Origin: Pseudoalteromonas piscicida
GTDB lineage: Bacteria > Pseudomonadota > Gammaproteobacteria > Enterobacterales > Alteromonadaceae
Assembly (NCBI RefSeq): GCF_002744175.1
Contig: NZ_NKHF01000008.1
Span: forward strand, 1-64,000
Length of the DNA stretch: 64,000 bases
Direction: 5' to 3'
Below, piece by piece: positions 54,684 through 64,000 of the stretch. Under the pieces are notes generated by a model. The model saw only the letters and a program-made list of their open reading frames with translations. It had not been told where the DNA came from and did no database searches. A program made the translations under genes and the position numbers. Position 1 is the stretch's first letter, and every line of letters starts with the position of its first letter.

Positions 54684-56636
54684 TTACGATTTGTCATCAA
54701 GCTCTGAGTTTGATGAGCTGTCATTAGACTGGTCGTCAGCTGGCTTTTCAGCTTTCGGCTCAGGTTTTAATTCCGTCACTTTTTCAGAGTCTGACTTCTT
54801 CTCAGGTTTTACGTCGTGGGCATCCCTAGGTGGACGAACATCACGGCGCTCCATCAAATCATCAATCTGTAATGCATCAATCGTTTCATACTTCATCAGT
54901 GCATCTTTCATGGTGTGAAGGATATCCATATTGTCTTTTAGGATTTGCTCCGCGCGCTGATAGTTTCGATCGATGAAATCTTTAATTTCTGCGTCGATAA
55001 GCTTGGCTGTTTCATCAGACACACCTGACATGCGATGAGAGCCACCGCCCATGTACATCTCGCCCTGCTCTTCTAAATACATTTGAGGACCCAGCTTTGG
55101 ACTTAGACCCCACTGCGTAACCATCTTCTTAGCAATGTCGGTAGCACGTTCGATATCATTGCTGGCACCGGTAGTTACTTTGTCATCACCATAGATTAGT
55201 GCTTCAGCAATACGACCACCATAGAGGCTAGACAGCATCGACTCTAGATGTTGCTTAGAGTGACTAACACGGTCTTGCTCTGGTAAATACATAGTTACAC
55301 CTAAAGCACGGCCACGAGGGATAATCGACACTTTATAAACCGGATCATGTTCTGGCACTAGGCGACCAACAATGGCGTGACCAGCCTCGTGATAAGCCGT
55401 CATTTCTTTTTCTTGCTCGCTCATCACCATAGATTTACGTTCAGCACCCATCATAATCTTGTCTTTCGCGGCATCAAACTCCGCCATGCTGACTTTGCGC
55501 TTGTTACCACGAGCAGCAAACAGTGCCGCTTCGTTTACCAAGTTTGCTAGATCAGCACCAGAGAAACCTGGCGTGCCACGTGCAATCACAGAGGCTTCAA
55601 CATTGTCATCTAATGGTACTTTACGCATGTGTACGTTTAGGATCTGCTCTCGTCCGCGAATATCAGGAAGCCCAACAACGACTTGACGGTCAAAGCGTCC
55701 TGGACGCAACAACGCAGGATCCAAAACGTCAGGACGGTTAGTCGCCGCGATAACAATAATACCTTCGTTGCCTTCAAAGCCATCCATTTCAACTAGCATT
55801 TGGTTAAGTGTTTGCTCACGCTCGTCGTGACCACCACCCATACCTGCTCCACGCTTACGACCTACCGCATCGATTTCATCGATAAAGATTATGCAAGGTG
55901 CTGCTTTCTTTGCTTGTTCGAACATATCACGTACACGTGACGCACCAACACCCACAAACATTTCTACGAAATCTGAGCCAGAGATGGTAAAGAATGGTAC
56001 TTTTGCTTCTCCCGCTACAGCCTTGGCTAATAGTGTCTTACCCGTACCCGGAGGACCAACCATCAACACGCCTTTAGGAATGCTACCACCTAACTTTTGG
56101 AACTTAGACGGATCGCGTAAAAAGTCTACAAGTTCAGTCACGTCTTCTTTTGCTTCATCGCAGCCTGCAACGTCAGCAAATGTCGTTTTAACTTGATCTT
56201 CACTCATAAGGCGCGCTTTACTCTTACCGAATGACATCGCGCCCTTACCGCCACCGCCTTGCATTTGGCGCATGAAGAATATCCATACCCCGATAAGCAA
56301 AAGCATTGGGAACCAGGAGATAAAGATGTTGGCTAGGAAAGATTGTTCCTCAGGTGCCACACCTTTGATGTTTACGTCGTTCTTAAGTAAGTCATTAACC
56401 AAGTCTAAATCGGTTAATGGAATTACTGTTTGAAAACGATCTCCGCTAGAACGAACACCACTAATAACACCTGTTTGACGGTCAATACTGACTTCTCTCA
56501 CAGAGCCATTGCGCACATCCTTTACGAATTGTGTGTAACTCGTTTGGCGATCATATTGTTCGCCACCGTTAAAGCTCTGGAACACAGTCATAAGTACCAC
56601 TGCAATTACTAACCAGAGTATTAGATTTTTAGCCAT
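54684..56636 (-). CDS. ftsH: FtsH, membrane-bound AAA+ zinc metalloprotease
   Basis: FtsH degrades misfolded membrane proteins and regulators such as sigma-32 and LpxC. Two membrane helices flank a periplasmic domain at the N-terminus ([17 protein letters not shown] and [19 protein letters not shown]). AAA motifs are [19 protein letters not shown] and [15 protein letters not shown] with the SRH region, and the protease zinc site is HEAGH. The tail is Lys/Glu/Asp-rich. The frame opens at a TTG at 56645, but the ATG at 56636 (MAKNLIL) is the family start. It follows rlmE by about 67 bp. Confidence 0.97.
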   Translation of the reverse strand: MAKNLILWLVIAVVLMTVFQSFNGGEQYDRQTSYTQFVKDVRNGSVREVSIDRQTGVISGVRSSGDRFQTVIPLTDLDLVNDLLKNDVNIKGVAPEEQSFLANIFISWFPMLLLIGVWIFFMRQMQGGGGKGAMSFGKSKARLMSEDQVKTTFADVAGCDEAKEDVTELVDFLRDPSKFQKLGGSIPKGVLMVGPPGTGKTLLAKAVAGEAKVPFFTISGSDFVEMFVGVGASRVRDMFEQAKKAAPCIIFIDEIDAVGRKRGAGMGGGHDEREQTLNQMLVEMDGFEGNEGIIVIAATNRPDVLDPALLRPGRFDRQVVVGLPDIRGREQILNVHMRKVPLDDNVEASVIARGTPGFSGADLANLVNEAALFAARGNKRKVSMAEFDAAKDKIMMGAERKSMVMSEQEKEMTAYHEAGHAIVGRLVPEHDPVYKVSIIPRGRALGVTMYLPEQDRVSHSKQHLESMLSSLYGGRIAEALIYGDDKVTTGASNDIERATDIAKKMVTQWGLSPKLGPQMYLEEQGEMYMGGGSHRMSGVSDETAKLIDAEIKDFIDRNYQRAEQILKDNMDILHTMKDALMKYETIDALQIDDLMERRDVRPPRDAHDVKPEKKSDSEKVTELKPEPKAEKPADDQSNDSSSNSELDDKS

Positions 56637-56703
56637 ATCGCTCAAGGAGTTAACCTCTTGTATCCAAAAAAATTCAAATTCAACCTGATGCTATCCAACT
56701 GTA

Positions 56704-57333
56704 CTACAGTTTGTAGCCCGTCGCCACTACATATACTTCACGCGACCGAGGACGAGACGCTTTTGGTTTACGGATCTTTACGACCTTAAAACAATTACGT
56801 ACTTCTTGTACAAATTGATCAAAGCCTTCTCCTTGGAAAACCTTTACTGCAAATGCACCGTTTGGTTTAAGCACTTGGTGACACATATCTAATGCTAACT
56901 CGACCAGATACATACTACCAGATTGATCAGTAGACATGTTACCACTCATATTCGGAGCCATATCTGAAAAAACAACATCAACATTTTTGCCATTGATTCT
57001 GTCGAGCAGCGCATTTAATACCGCTTCCTCTCTGAAGTCACCCTGAAGGAAGTCGACTCCAGCTAACGAGTCCATAGGCAAAATATCACAAGCAATTACC
57101 TGCCCGTCAATATCAACTTGCTCAGCTAAATACTGTGACCAGCTACCTGGAGCCGCACCTAAGTCTACAACAGTCATTCCTTTACGGATCAATTTATCCT
57201 TCTGCTGGACTTCTTCCAGCTTAAATACTGCACGAGAACGATAGCCACGTTTTTGGGCTTCGTGAACATACGGGTCCTCTACGTGCTCTTTTAACCAACG
57301 TTTTGAACTGGCGGAGTGTTTTTTATTTGCCAT
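56704..57333 (-). CDS. rlmE: 23S rRNA (uridine-2'-O)-methyltransferase RlmE
   Basis: RlmE (FtsJ/RrmJ) methylates U2552 of 23S rRNA at a late step of 50S assembly, and is heat-induced. SAM-binding [19 protein letters not shown] and the catalytic K-D-K-E tetrad context ([15 protein letters not shown] with Asp, [13 protein letters not shown] with Lys) are present. Length 209 is normal. It precedes ftsH in the same operon, as in E. coli, and has a sigma-32-type promoter upstream. Confidence 0.97.
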   Translation of the reverse strand: MANKKHSASSKRWLKEHVEDPYVHEAQKRGYRSRAVFKLEEVQQKDKLIRKGMTVVDLGAAPGSWSQYLAEQVDIDGQVIACDILPMDSLAGVDFLQGDFREEAVLNALLDRINGKNVDVVFSDMAPNMSGNMSTDQSGSMYLVELALDMCHQVLKPNGAFAVKVFQGEGFDQFVQEVRNCFKVVKIRKPKASRPRSREVYVVATGYKL

Positions 57334-57362
57334 ATTAACTATAACTCATTAGTAATATTGTC

Positions 57363-57392
57363 TAGATGGCGTTAGAATATCGATAATTCAAG
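57363..57392 (-). promoter_or_regulatory. Sigma-32 (RpoH)-type promoter of rlmE-ftsH
   Basis: On the minus strand CTTGAAT, a 14-bp spacer and CGCCATCTA approximate the heat-shock consensus CTTGAAA-N13/14-CCCCATnT, about 30 bp ahead of rlmE. The E. coli rlmE-ftsH operon is also sigma-32-dependent. Confidence 0.6.
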
Positions 57393-57419
57393 CCTTTTAA
57401 TAAATAAGATTGTATCAAT

Positions 57420-57716
57420 ATGACCTTATCAAATAAACAAAAGCAGTTCCTAAAAGGGCTCGCTCATAACTTAAACCCTGTCGTTCTTCTTGGCGCAAAT
57501 GGCCTAACAGAAGGCGTAATGGCTGAAATCGAGCAAAACCTGAACATTCACGAGCTTATCAAGGTAAAAGTACCAACAAACGATCGTGAAACTAAGCAAC
57601 TGATTTTCGAAGCAATTGTACGCGAAACTAACGCGCACAAGGTACAAACAATTGGTCACATTATTGTGTTGTATCGTCAAAGCGAAGACAAAAAGATTCA
57701 ATTACCACGTAATTAA
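57420..57716 (+). CDS. yhbY: YhbY, CRM-domain RNA-binding protein
   Basis: YhbY is a small CRM (KH-like) protein that binds pre-50S ribosomal particles. The 98-residue protein has the family core KQKQFLKGLAHNLNPVVLLG, with NGLTEGVMAEIEQNLNIHEL and the GxxG-like HKVQTIGHIIVLYRQ end. It is divergent from rlmE, the usual arrangement in gammaproteobacteria. Its 3' end overlaps the convergent hydrolase gene by 4 bp. Confidence 0.95.
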   Translation: MTLSNKQKQFLKGLAHNLNPVVLLGANGLTEGVMAEIEQNLNIHELIKVKVPTNDRETKQLIFEAIVRETNAHKVQTIGHIIVLYRQSEDKKIQLPRN

Positions 57717-58960
57717 TCTTCATTGTTTGCGACGTTTTCATCAGAAGGCGTCGCAATTGCTTTTAATAAATTCGCCTCTTCTTGCCTTATCTTCTGAATT
57801 TCCTGCTCACTCAATACCGGCATCAACTGCTTCTCTAATGCGATTGCATCCACAATAAAGTCATTGGTCAGTTTATTAATAATGCCACTTTCTGCATTGA
57901 GCAACAGACTAAAACCGATACCCTGCTCCGGCATAATAACAACGTCAGTACGATAGCCTTGGACCCAACCACTGTGGTAATAAAGTAGTCGGCCATCATA
58001 GCGATAAATTCGCCATCCGAGTCCATAATAGGCCTCTTCTACATGGCCTCGCCAAATTCGTCTACGCAGTTCCCGTTTAGTCAAGGTGTAAGGCACCGAT
58101 TGTTTACTTAACGCATCGGGAGACAACACGCTAGGATAAAGCCCTAGTTGTGCCTTTAACCACTGTGCCATATCTGCGGCACTGGCATTTACACCCGCTG
58201 CGGGTAGTACTTTATAATAGTGTTGTTTTAATTTTGCCGTATGCCAACGCTTTCGACCTCTAACGTGTGGCCAAGCAAAGTTGCTGTCTTGCGTCATCTG
58301 CTCGTAGCCAAGACCCGAATCTCGCATATTGAGTGGCGCAAAAACAAACTCTTCCATCCATGTTTGATAAGGTATTTTAGTTGCCTGCTCGATAACATCA
58401 CCGATCAAACTAAACATCACATTTTGATAACCGTAGCATTCACCGGGTGCGCACAACGCTTTGACTTGTAACAGCCGCTCGACGATTTGCGGATAATCCA
58501 TTCTCGATTCAATTAAATTATCATAGGCATTGGGAACTAAGCCGCTAGAATGGCTTAATAAGTGATAAAGCTTGAGCTGACTGTAATCCCCTTCAGCCAC
58601 TCGTGGTAAATAAGTACTGACATTATCGTCAATATTAAAGTACCCTTCACTCGCGAGTTTTGCGGTTAAGCTACCCGCGAAAGTTTTCGACACCGAAGCT
58701 AAACGAAAGCGTGTGCGCTCATCAATACTTGTCCCCTTGCGGCTTTTTGTTCGCCCAAATCCTTCGGCATAGCTACCATGTTCGACATGCACGATGGATA
58801 AAGCAGCGCCGGGAACCGATTTTTCTTTTAGTTTGCGTTCGACTTGCTTAGAATAGCTCTTTAAAAATTGTGACCATTGCTGGTTTGGAGTTTTAGCAAA
58901 CGTTATTTTTGAATAACTAATGCAAACCAAACAAACTAATGTGAGAATTAGCGACTTCAT
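57713..58960 (-). CDS. Beta-lactamase-family serine hydrolase (class C-like), exported
   Basis: A 415-residue exported protein with signal peptide (LILTLVCLVCISYSKITFA). The penicillin-recognising fold has the SxxK nucleophile motif (RLASVSKTFAGSL), the Tyr-x-Asn motif (GYQNVMFSLIG) and HSG (YYHSGWVQGY) in place of KTG. It belongs to the AmpC/EstB/DD-peptidase-like group. It may be an esterase, peptidase or beta-lactamase; the native substrate is unknown. No resistance context is seen. Confidence 0.82.
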   Translation of the reverse strand: MKSLILTLVCLVCISYSKITFAKTPNQQWSQFLKSYSKQVERKLKEKSVPGAALSIVHVEHGSYAEGFGRTKSRKGTSIDERTRFRLASVSKTFAGSLTAKLASEGYFNIDDNVSTYLPRVAEGDYSQLKLYHLLSHSSGLVPNAYDNLIESRMDYPQIVERLLQVKALCAPGECYGYQNVMFSLIGDVIEQATKIPYQTWMEEFVFAPLNMRDSGLGYEQMTQDSNFAWPHVRGRKRWHTAKLKQHYYKVLPAAGVNASAADMAQWLKAQLGLYPSVLSPDALSKQSVPYTLTKRELRRRIWRGHVEEAYYGLGWRIYRYDGRLLYYHSGWVQGYRTDVVIMPEQGIGFSLLLNAESGIINKLTNDFIVDAIALEKQLMPVLSEQEIQKIRQEEANLLKAIATPSDENVANNED

Positions 58961-59058
58961 AATGACTCATTTCATTAACACTCGCCCGCCATACTAACAT
59001 GATGAATCGGCGGAACTCACTAAATATAAGAAAATAACTGTTTATTTGAGGTATTTTA

Positions 59059-59862
59059 ATGCGTTTAGTGCTAGCAGCTCTATGTACAAGTCTACTTTTT
59101 GGATGTGTCACCACAGCGCCATTAGCGCCAAAGTTAGATGTACCTAAAAAGCCATTACTAAAAAAATCTGTCTATCAAATTAGCTACAGTACTGAACTTA
59201 ATTCTGCACGAATTAAATCTGTGCAGTTACCAGCTCACCCACTCACCAAAGGTGACACGGTATTCATCAGCGCAGATAAAGTCAGTCTAACTGATACACT
59301 CAGAAAGCAAATCAATGCGCTACTAGAGAAAAAGGGCCTAAAAGTAGTTGCCACAAAAGGGGCGAATTACGTTCTGACTATTCATCAGTTAGATTTAGAA
59401 TTTGCAGCGAACAAAACGTATGCCCTTGATAGACCAAGAAACCCGCATCCACATATTGCGGAACTTGCACAGAATTCACCAGCATTTCAATGTACTAACA
59501 TTGTCGCTTCGGTCAGTATGCGATTGGCCCATCAACAGTCTTCTGACGTGGTGTGGTTTGCAAAATCGTCAGTAGATAGTGCGGGCTTCCAAGGGATCCC
59601 ACTGCAATTTACCTTTTCAGAGGTAGAAAAGATAGCCAATGAGCACGAGGTGCTATCCTTCATTGTAGCTCAAAATACTGAGGAAGCTCGTCGTCAACGT
59701 GGCGAAAAACCGGTAGACATACCGCCGTATAAAATAACTAAGACAGTATCACCCCTTGAGAAAACAGCTGGTGCCTGTACACAAACGGAAGTTTCGGCAC
59801 TCACTGCTGATATGCAAAAACACTTGGCCGAGAGTTTAATAGAGAAGCTAAATGTAAAATAA
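59059..59862 (+). CDS. Putative lipoprotein
   Basis: I cannot name the family of this 267-residue protein. The N-terminus LVLAALCTSLLFGC has a lipobox (LFGC, Cys16), so it is a lipoprotein. Mature residues VTTAPLAPKLDVPKKP are Pro-rich and flexible. The body is soluble and probably periplasmic, with an ending of KHLAESLIEKLNVK. The next gene downstream is the response regulator of a two-component system, 102 bp away, but no operon link is proven. Confidence 0.75.
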   Translation: MRLVLAALCTSLLFGCVTTAPLAPKLDVPKKPLLKKSVYQISYSTELNSARIKSVQLPAHPLTKGDTVFISADKVSLTDTLRKQINALLEKKGLKVVATKGANYVLTIHQLDLEFAANKTYALDRPRNPHPHIAELAQNSPAFQCTNIVASVSMRLAHQQSSDVVWFAKSSVDSAGFQGIPLQFTFSEVEKIANEHEVLSFIVAQNTEEARRQRGEKPVDIPPYKITKTVSPLEKTAGACTQTEVSALTADMQKHLAESLIEKLNVK

Positions 59863-59964
59863 CGCGTTGAGGTCGGCTTGAGTGCCGACACTACACTTAT
59901 TTACAGACAATAGCGCTTCTGGGATTATACTCGGCAAGGAAAAATAAAAGTTCGGAGTTAAGAC

Positions 59965-60672
59965 ATGGAGCAATACGGTACTATATTATTGGTTGAAGAT
60001 GATACGTCTCTTGCGCAGTGGGTAGCGGAATATCTGGATAATCAGGGTTATAAAACACATTGTTGCTATCGTGGTGACGAAGTAGTTGAACGTGTAAAGT
60101 CTCTAGATCCAGACCTTGTATTGCTTGACCTTATGCTGCCAGGGAAAGATGGTATCAGTGTGTGTCGAGATTTACGCCAGTTTTATAATAAACCGGTGAT
60201 CATGCTCACCGCTAAAGATGAAGAAATGGATGAGGTGATCGGACTTGAGGTTGGCGCGAGCGATTATGTTATTAAACCCGTCCGTCCTCGAGCCCTTTTA
60301 GCAAGGATCAAAGCAAACGTCAGAGCAGCACAGGAAAAGCCTCTCGATCATAAAACTGCTAATCATGAACTCGTAGTTGGTCAACTTTCTATTGATACGC
60401 AAGCTCGCAAAGTCAGTGTGAGTAGCCAAGAAGTCATTGTATCTAGCGCAGAATATTTATTACTGCAGTTTTTAGCCAGTCATGCCGGCGAAGTCGTTTC
60501 TCGCGACGCTGTATTTAAAGCCACCAAAGGCCGCGAGTATGATGGCCTAGATAGAAGTGTGGATGTGCTAATTTCTGCACTACGCAAAAAATTTAATGAC
60601 GACCCACAGAATCCTGAAAAAATAAAAACGGTATGGGGTAAAGGCTACCTTTTGGTCCCTTCCGCTTGGTAA
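59965..60672 (+). CDS. OmpR-family response regulator, RstA-like
   Basis: A 235-residue two-component regulator. The receiver has the acidic pair in LLVEDDTSLA, phospho-acceptor Asp55 in LVLLDLMLPGKDG, and the conserved Lys in YVIKPVRPRALLARI. The C-terminal winged helix has SAEYLLLQFLASHAGE and the ending YDGLDRSVDVLISALRKKF and VWGKGYLLVP. By eye it is closest to RstA. It is followed 18 bp later by its kinase, so the two are co-transcribed. Confidence 0.92.
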   Translation: MEQYGTILLVEDDTSLAQWVAEYLDNQGYKTHCCYRGDEVVERVKSLDPDLVLLDLMLPGKDGISVCRDLRQFYNKPVIMLTAKDEEMDEVIGLEVGASDYVIKPVRPRALLARIKANVRAAQEKPLDHKTANHELVVGQLSIDTQARKVSVSSQEVIVSSAEYLLLQFLASHAGEVVSRDAVFKATKGREYDGLDRSVDVLISALRKKFNDDPQNPEKIKTVWGKGYLLVPSAW

Positions 60673-60690
60673 CCCTAACGCAAATCTATC

Positions 60691-61977
60691 GTGAAAAAAC
60701 TCTATATCTATTTACTCGCCGGTGCGTTGATTTCTATCTTCGCACTCGGCTGGGTTATCGACACATACAATCAACAAACCGCTCCGCTTGAAAACAGTTT
60801 TGAGTGGCAAAGTAAACTTATGACTGGGCTTGCTCAACAAGTCAGTGATATTGACCCTAACAAACGTGCTGAGTTTACCGAATTACTTTCTACGCAATTT
60901 AACATCAATATCACCTATAAAGATGGTGATACTTTGGCAATGCCTCCAGAGCTTAAGCAAAAGATGGTACAGCCAGATGGCCTAGTAATTGAAAACGAAA
61001 ATGTATATTTACTAAAAACCACCCATGAAATGGCCCCTGACTACATTGAGCTTGAATGGCAACCAGAGGTAGAACAAGCAGATTATGACGTCTTACTGAC
61101 ACTATTCTTTTACGGCGGAATATGCGCCATTTTATGGTTTATTCTATCTCCGCTTGTGAAGCGCCTCATCGTCCTCAATACCGCTGCAAAACATTTTGCC
61201 AGTGGTAATCTGAGCGCTCGCATTGCACCAAATCACTTTACCTATATTCGCGACTTGGAAAATACATTCAATCGGATGGCTAGCCAAATCGAGAAGTTGA
61301 TGGCGGAGAATAAATTGATGGCTTCCAGCCTGTCTCATGACATTCGCACACCGGTTGCCTGCCTTAGATTTGGCCTCGATGCAGCGTTAGATGAGAGTGA
61401 CATCGGTGCTATTCACGACTATTTAGCACGAATGGAAAAAGACTTAGACCAAATGGAAGATATGTTATCTAGCTATCTTTCTTTTGCCACACTAGAGCAG
61501 AAGTCTCACCTCCTTAAACATGAAAGCACAATGCTGGCACGTTATGGCCAAGACCTGATGACTCAGATGCAACCTAAACTGCAAAAGCATCAACTATCAG
61601 GTCGTGTCGAGATCCCTGAGAGCCTAATGATCCATGGTGATTTACACTGGCTTGCACGAGCAATTAGCAACTTAATCAGCAATGCCTGTGATTTTGCAAA
61701 TGGCACTGTGTTACTAAGCGCTCACCGTACAGAGCATTGGTTGATTATTACGGTGGAAGACGATGGCCCAGGTATCGCCAGACAAAACTGGGACAAAGTA
61801 TTTAGTCCATTTTTCCAAGAGCAAACCCACCGAAACAGAGCAGGAAAGAGCTACGGACTGGGCTTAGCAATTGTTGCCAAAGTGATGGATTGGCATCATG
61901 GTAAGGCCTCAGTGAGCCAATCAGAGCGATTAGGAGGCGCAAAATTTGCTCTATCACTCCCCTGTAAAGAAAAATAA
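60691..61977 (+). CDS. Sensor histidine kinase, RstB-like, partner of the upstream regulator
   Basis: A 428-residue inner-membrane kinase. Helix 1 is at about 5-25 (IYLLAGALISIFALGWVI), followed by a short periplasmic domain (about 30-130), helix 2 at about 137-157 (DVLLTLFFYGGICAILWFIL), HAMP, and HisKA with LSHDIRTPVACLR (His216). HATPase has an N-box (SNLISNACDFA), G1 (EDDGPGIAR) and G2 (KSYGLGLAIV). The start is a GTG at 60691, with the regulator's stop just upstream. It resembles RstB/EnvZ-type sensors. The signal is unknown. Confidence 0.92.
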   Translation: MKKLYIYLLAGALISIFALGWVIDTYNQQTAPLENSFEWQSKLMTGLAQQVSDIDPNKRAEFTELLSTQFNINITYKDGDTLAMPPELKQKMVQPDGLVIENENVYLLKTTHEMAPDYIELEWQPEVEQADYDVLLTLFFYGGICAILWFILSPLVKRLIVLNTAAKHFASGNLSARIAPNHFTYIRDLENTFNRMASQIEKLMAENKLMASSLSHDIRTPVACLRFGLDAALDESDIGAIHDYLARMEKDLDQMEDMLSSYLSFATLEQKSHLLKHESTMLARYGQDLMTQMQPKLQKHQLSGRVEIPESLMIHGDLHWLARAISNLISNACDFANGTVLLSAHRTEHWLIITVEDDGPGIARQNWDKVFSPFFQEQTHRNRAGKSYGLGLAIVAKVMDWHHGKASVSQSERLGGAKFALSLPCKEK

Positions 61978-62200
61978 TCTTTGTAAATATGTCGCTACAC
62001 GTCCACAATCTCTGTACAGAAATAATCGTGAAAACATTGGCTTATAAGCTAAGCTTAGCATTTTGGCTGCAACATCTTAATTACGCTGAAATATCAGGCT
62101 AAACCTTGCGTTAAATCAAGGTAATTTACTCTTTTTATTTCTTTTTAATTACAGTAGATTGTCAGCGCCGTTAGCAATTTTTTAGAGAAGTATAATAATT

Positions 62201-63547
62201 ATGAGCAATGTCCGAGGAGAGTTCAGCTCTCGCTTTGGTTTTATTATGGCTGCCGCAGGTTCGGCGGTCGGACTAGGAAACATTTGGGGGTTCCCAACAC
62301 AAACCGCTTCAAATGGCGGTGCTGCGTTTGTTTTCGTGTATCTCGCCTTGGCCTTTTGCTTAGCGTATCCTGCTTTGATGGCTGAGCTGGTTATTGGCCG
62401 CCATGGTCAAGCGAATGCGGTGTCTTCACTACGTAAGTTAACCAATACCGCGTGGCAGAGTAAACTGGCGTTTGTCGTTGGTTTTGGCGGAATAATTTGC
62501 GCAGGTCTTATTTTAAGCTTTTATGCTATTGTTGCTGGGTGGATGTTTAGTGCAACCCTTGAACCTATTGCAGAGGTTGCAAGCCTAACGCAGACACAAA
62601 CTTGGCTCGCAGACTCTTCAATGTCTCGCAATATCGCCTTTACGGCAGCCTTTATTGCACTAACTGTGCTTATCATTAGCAAAGGTGTTGAAAACGGTAT
62701 TGAAAAGTGGTCAAAGCGTTTAATGCCAGCTCTTATCGGTATTTTATTTTCCTTGATAGCGTATGTGTTGACGCAAGACGGTGCAGTGGCAGGATTAAAA
62801 GTTTATTTAGTCCCCGATTTTTCTTCACTACTCAACCCACAACTACTTGTTGATGCGTTAGGACAAGCATTTTTCTCTCTCTCGCTTGGCACCAGTGTCA
62901 TGATTATTTATGGCTCGTATATCAGTAAAAGAGAAAACTTGGTGTCCCTTGGTGCTATGGTTACCCTGATTGATGTATTTATCGCATTTGTTGCTGGATT
63001 GCTGATCATCCCAGCGATGTATGTAGCACAAGCTCAAGGGGTTGAAATTTTTGCTGCTGACGGTTCGCTGTTAAATGAAGATACGCTTGTTTTTCAAGTC
63101 TTGCCTGCGCTTTTCGATAGCATGGGCAGCATTGGTTTGCTGGTAAGCTTTGCATTTTTCGCGCTGATGAGTATTGCCGCACTCACTTCTTCTATTTCAA
63201 TGTTAGAAGCACCGGTATCTTATGCGGTTGAGCGATTTGCGTTAGGTCGCGTGCAAGCTACTTGGATCATCGGCGCCCTAATTACTGCCGTAAGTTTAAC
63301 TATTCTAGTCAATATCGAGACACTATTTGGTTTTACCGTGAGCCTTACTACTAAGTTTGGTCAGCCGCTACTTGGTATGTTGTGCTGTGTGTTCGTTGGT
63401 TGGATTTGGCATCGAGCGAAGTTACTTAAAGAAATTGAATCTGGCTGCCCTGATGTGGCAGGAAGCTTTTTCTGGAAAGTCTGGCCTTGGTATATCCGCT
63501 TTGTGTGTCCAATTGCGATTGCCGCTGTATTTCTCAACTCGCTTTAA
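62201..63547 (+). CDS. Sodium:neurotransmitter symporter (NSS/SNF) family transporter
   Basis: A 448-residue inner-membrane transporter of the LeuT/NSS fold with about eleven to twelve helices. Signatures: GSAVGLGNIWGFPTQTASNG at the N-terminus (the TM1 unwound region that binds Na+ and substrate), AFFSLSLGTSVMIIYGSYI near the middle, and SFAFFALMSIAALTSSISML (TM8 Na+ site). It probably imports an amino acid or amine with sodium, as expected in a marine bacterium. Confidence 0.9.
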   Translation: MSNVRGEFSSRFGFIMAAAGSAVGLGNIWGFPTQTASNGGAAFVFVYLALAFCLAYPALMAELVIGRHGQANAVSSLRKLTNTAWQSKLAFVVGFGGIICAGLILSFYAIVAGWMFSATLEPIAEVASLTQTQTWLADSSMSRNIAFTAAFIALTVLIISKGVENGIEKWSKRLMPALIGILFSLIAYVLTQDGAVAGLKVYLVPDFSSLLNPQLLVDALGQAFFSLSLGTSVMIIYGSYISKRENLVSLGAMVTLIDVFIAFVAGLLIIPAMYVAQAQGVEIFAADGSLLNEDTLVFQVLPALFDSMGSIGLLVSFAFFALMSIAALTSSISMLEAPVSYAVERFALGRVQATWIIGALITAVSLTILVNIETLFGFTVSLTTKFGQPLLGMLCCVFVGWIWHRAKLLKEIESGCPDVAGSFFWKVWPWYIRFVCPIAIAAVFLNSL

Positions 63548-63598
63548 CACGCTATAATAGAGGCAAGTAACTTGCCTCCTTTATACCAATTTACTTAA

Positions 63599-64000
63599 TT
63601 AAATTTGAGGTAAAGTGGTATTGCTCTTTGCTAACAACATATCCTGATGGGGGATCCCATCTTCCAGATATTCTTCTCCTTGCTTAATAAAACCAAGGCT
63701 TGAATAAAACTTATCAAGATAACACTGCGCGGAAATAATCAAACGTTGGTGAGGTATTTTGGATTCACAACAAGTGATTGCTCGTGTCATCAACTCGTGC
63801 GCAATCCCTTTTCCACGAAGTTTTGGTGATACAATAACTCGCCCTATTGACGCGACATCATCAGATTTACGGTAACAGCGCGCATAAGCTACTATCTCTG
63901 TATCTTGTTGCAAAAACAGATGCTGCGTGTCTTCTGCACGGTCGATATCATCAACCTCAGGGTAAGGACAGGCCTGCTCTACCACAAAAACATCCACTCT
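63599..64000 (-). CDS. ElaA-type GNAT acetyltransferase, partial
   Basis: The C-terminal portion of a GNAT N-acetyltransferase like E. coli ElaA; the N-terminus lies beyond the window. RVDVFVVEQACPY (running to the window edge), AYARCYRKSDD, and the acetyl-CoA-binding IGRVIVSPKLRGKGIAHELM, then YSSLGFIKQGEEYLEDGIPH, match ElaA. The frame continues past 64000, and the GTG near 63997 is not the true start. The substrate is unknown. Confidence 0.85.
   Translation of the reverse strand, partial: RVDVFVVEQACPYPEVDDIDRAEDTQHLFLQQDTEIVAYARCYRKSDDVASIGRVIVSPKLRGKGIAHELMTRAITCCESKIPHQRLIISAQCYLDKFYSSLGFIKQGEEYLEDGIPHQDMLLAKSNTTLPQI

Noticed and set aside
57713..58960. Antibiotic-resistance beta-lactamase
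   Set aside because: The SxxK, YxN and HxG motifs also fit esterases and DD-peptidases, and nothing nearby suggests resistance, so only the family is called.

Overview
The window looks like chromosomal DNA of a marine gammaproteobacterium of the Alteromonadales, most likely Pseudoalteromonas. The grounds are gene content and order (motY beside rnt; hrcA-grpE; gltBD; rlmE-ftsH-folP-glmM-tpiA-secG-tRNA-Leu), a sodium-type flagellar T-ring protein, many TonB-dependent receptors and regulators, and moderate GC. No database search was possible, so the genus is inference.

Layout. 1-3.6 kb: REP-like repeats, motY, rnt and a DUF342/FapA-type protein. 3.6-9.4 kb: an accessory block holding a stand-alone Card1/Can2-like CARF-nuclease with no CRISPR array in view; a tight three-gene operon (cyanophycin-synthetase-like ATP-grasp, FolC-like Mur ligase, phytochelatin-synthase-like papain-fold peptidase); and a two-helix membrane protein bordered by structured non-coding DNA. 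9.8-12.4 kb: tmRNA (ssrA) followed by a broken tyrosine recombinase and orphan cargo, the scar of an old ssrA integration. 12.7-17.5 kb: CHASE hybrid kinase, periplasmic binding protein and TPR protein. 17.5-22.6 kb: the stress block grpE, hrcA, nadK and recN, with two sigma-32-type promoters and two LexA boxes. 23.4-29.3 kb: gltBD, with ArgR-like and LiuR-like palindromes far upstream. 30-36.3 kb: grxD, sodB and the prkA-yeaH-ycgB(SpoVR) trio, in which yeaH carries an apparent +1 frameshift. 36.7-41.3 kb: class II amidotransferase, small membrane protein, aldehyde dehydrogenase and a divergent AraC regulator. 41.2-47.6 kb: a trehalose-use locus (trehalase, MFS transporter, LacI regulator, TonB receptor) tied together by LacI-type operators. 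47.7-50.6 kb: thioesterase and a second TonB receptor with a leader terminator. 50.9-57.7 kb: core housekeeping cluster. 57.7-64 kb: serine hydrolase, lipoprotein, RstAB-like two-component system, NSS transporter and a partial ElaA-type acetyltransferase.

Four intergenic copies of a 130-255 bp repeat with about 19-bp imperfect terminal inverted repeats (near 12.4, 29.8, 36.6 and 37.7 kb) form a MITE-like family.

The strongest candidate for an undescribed system is the ATP-grasp / FolC-like / papain-like operon at 5.2-8.2 kb. It has the two catalytic folds of cyanophycin synthetase split into separate genes, plus a peptidase or transpeptidase. It may build, attach or trim an amino-acid or peptide conjugate, and the nearby membrane protein and CARF-nuclease may or may not belong to it.
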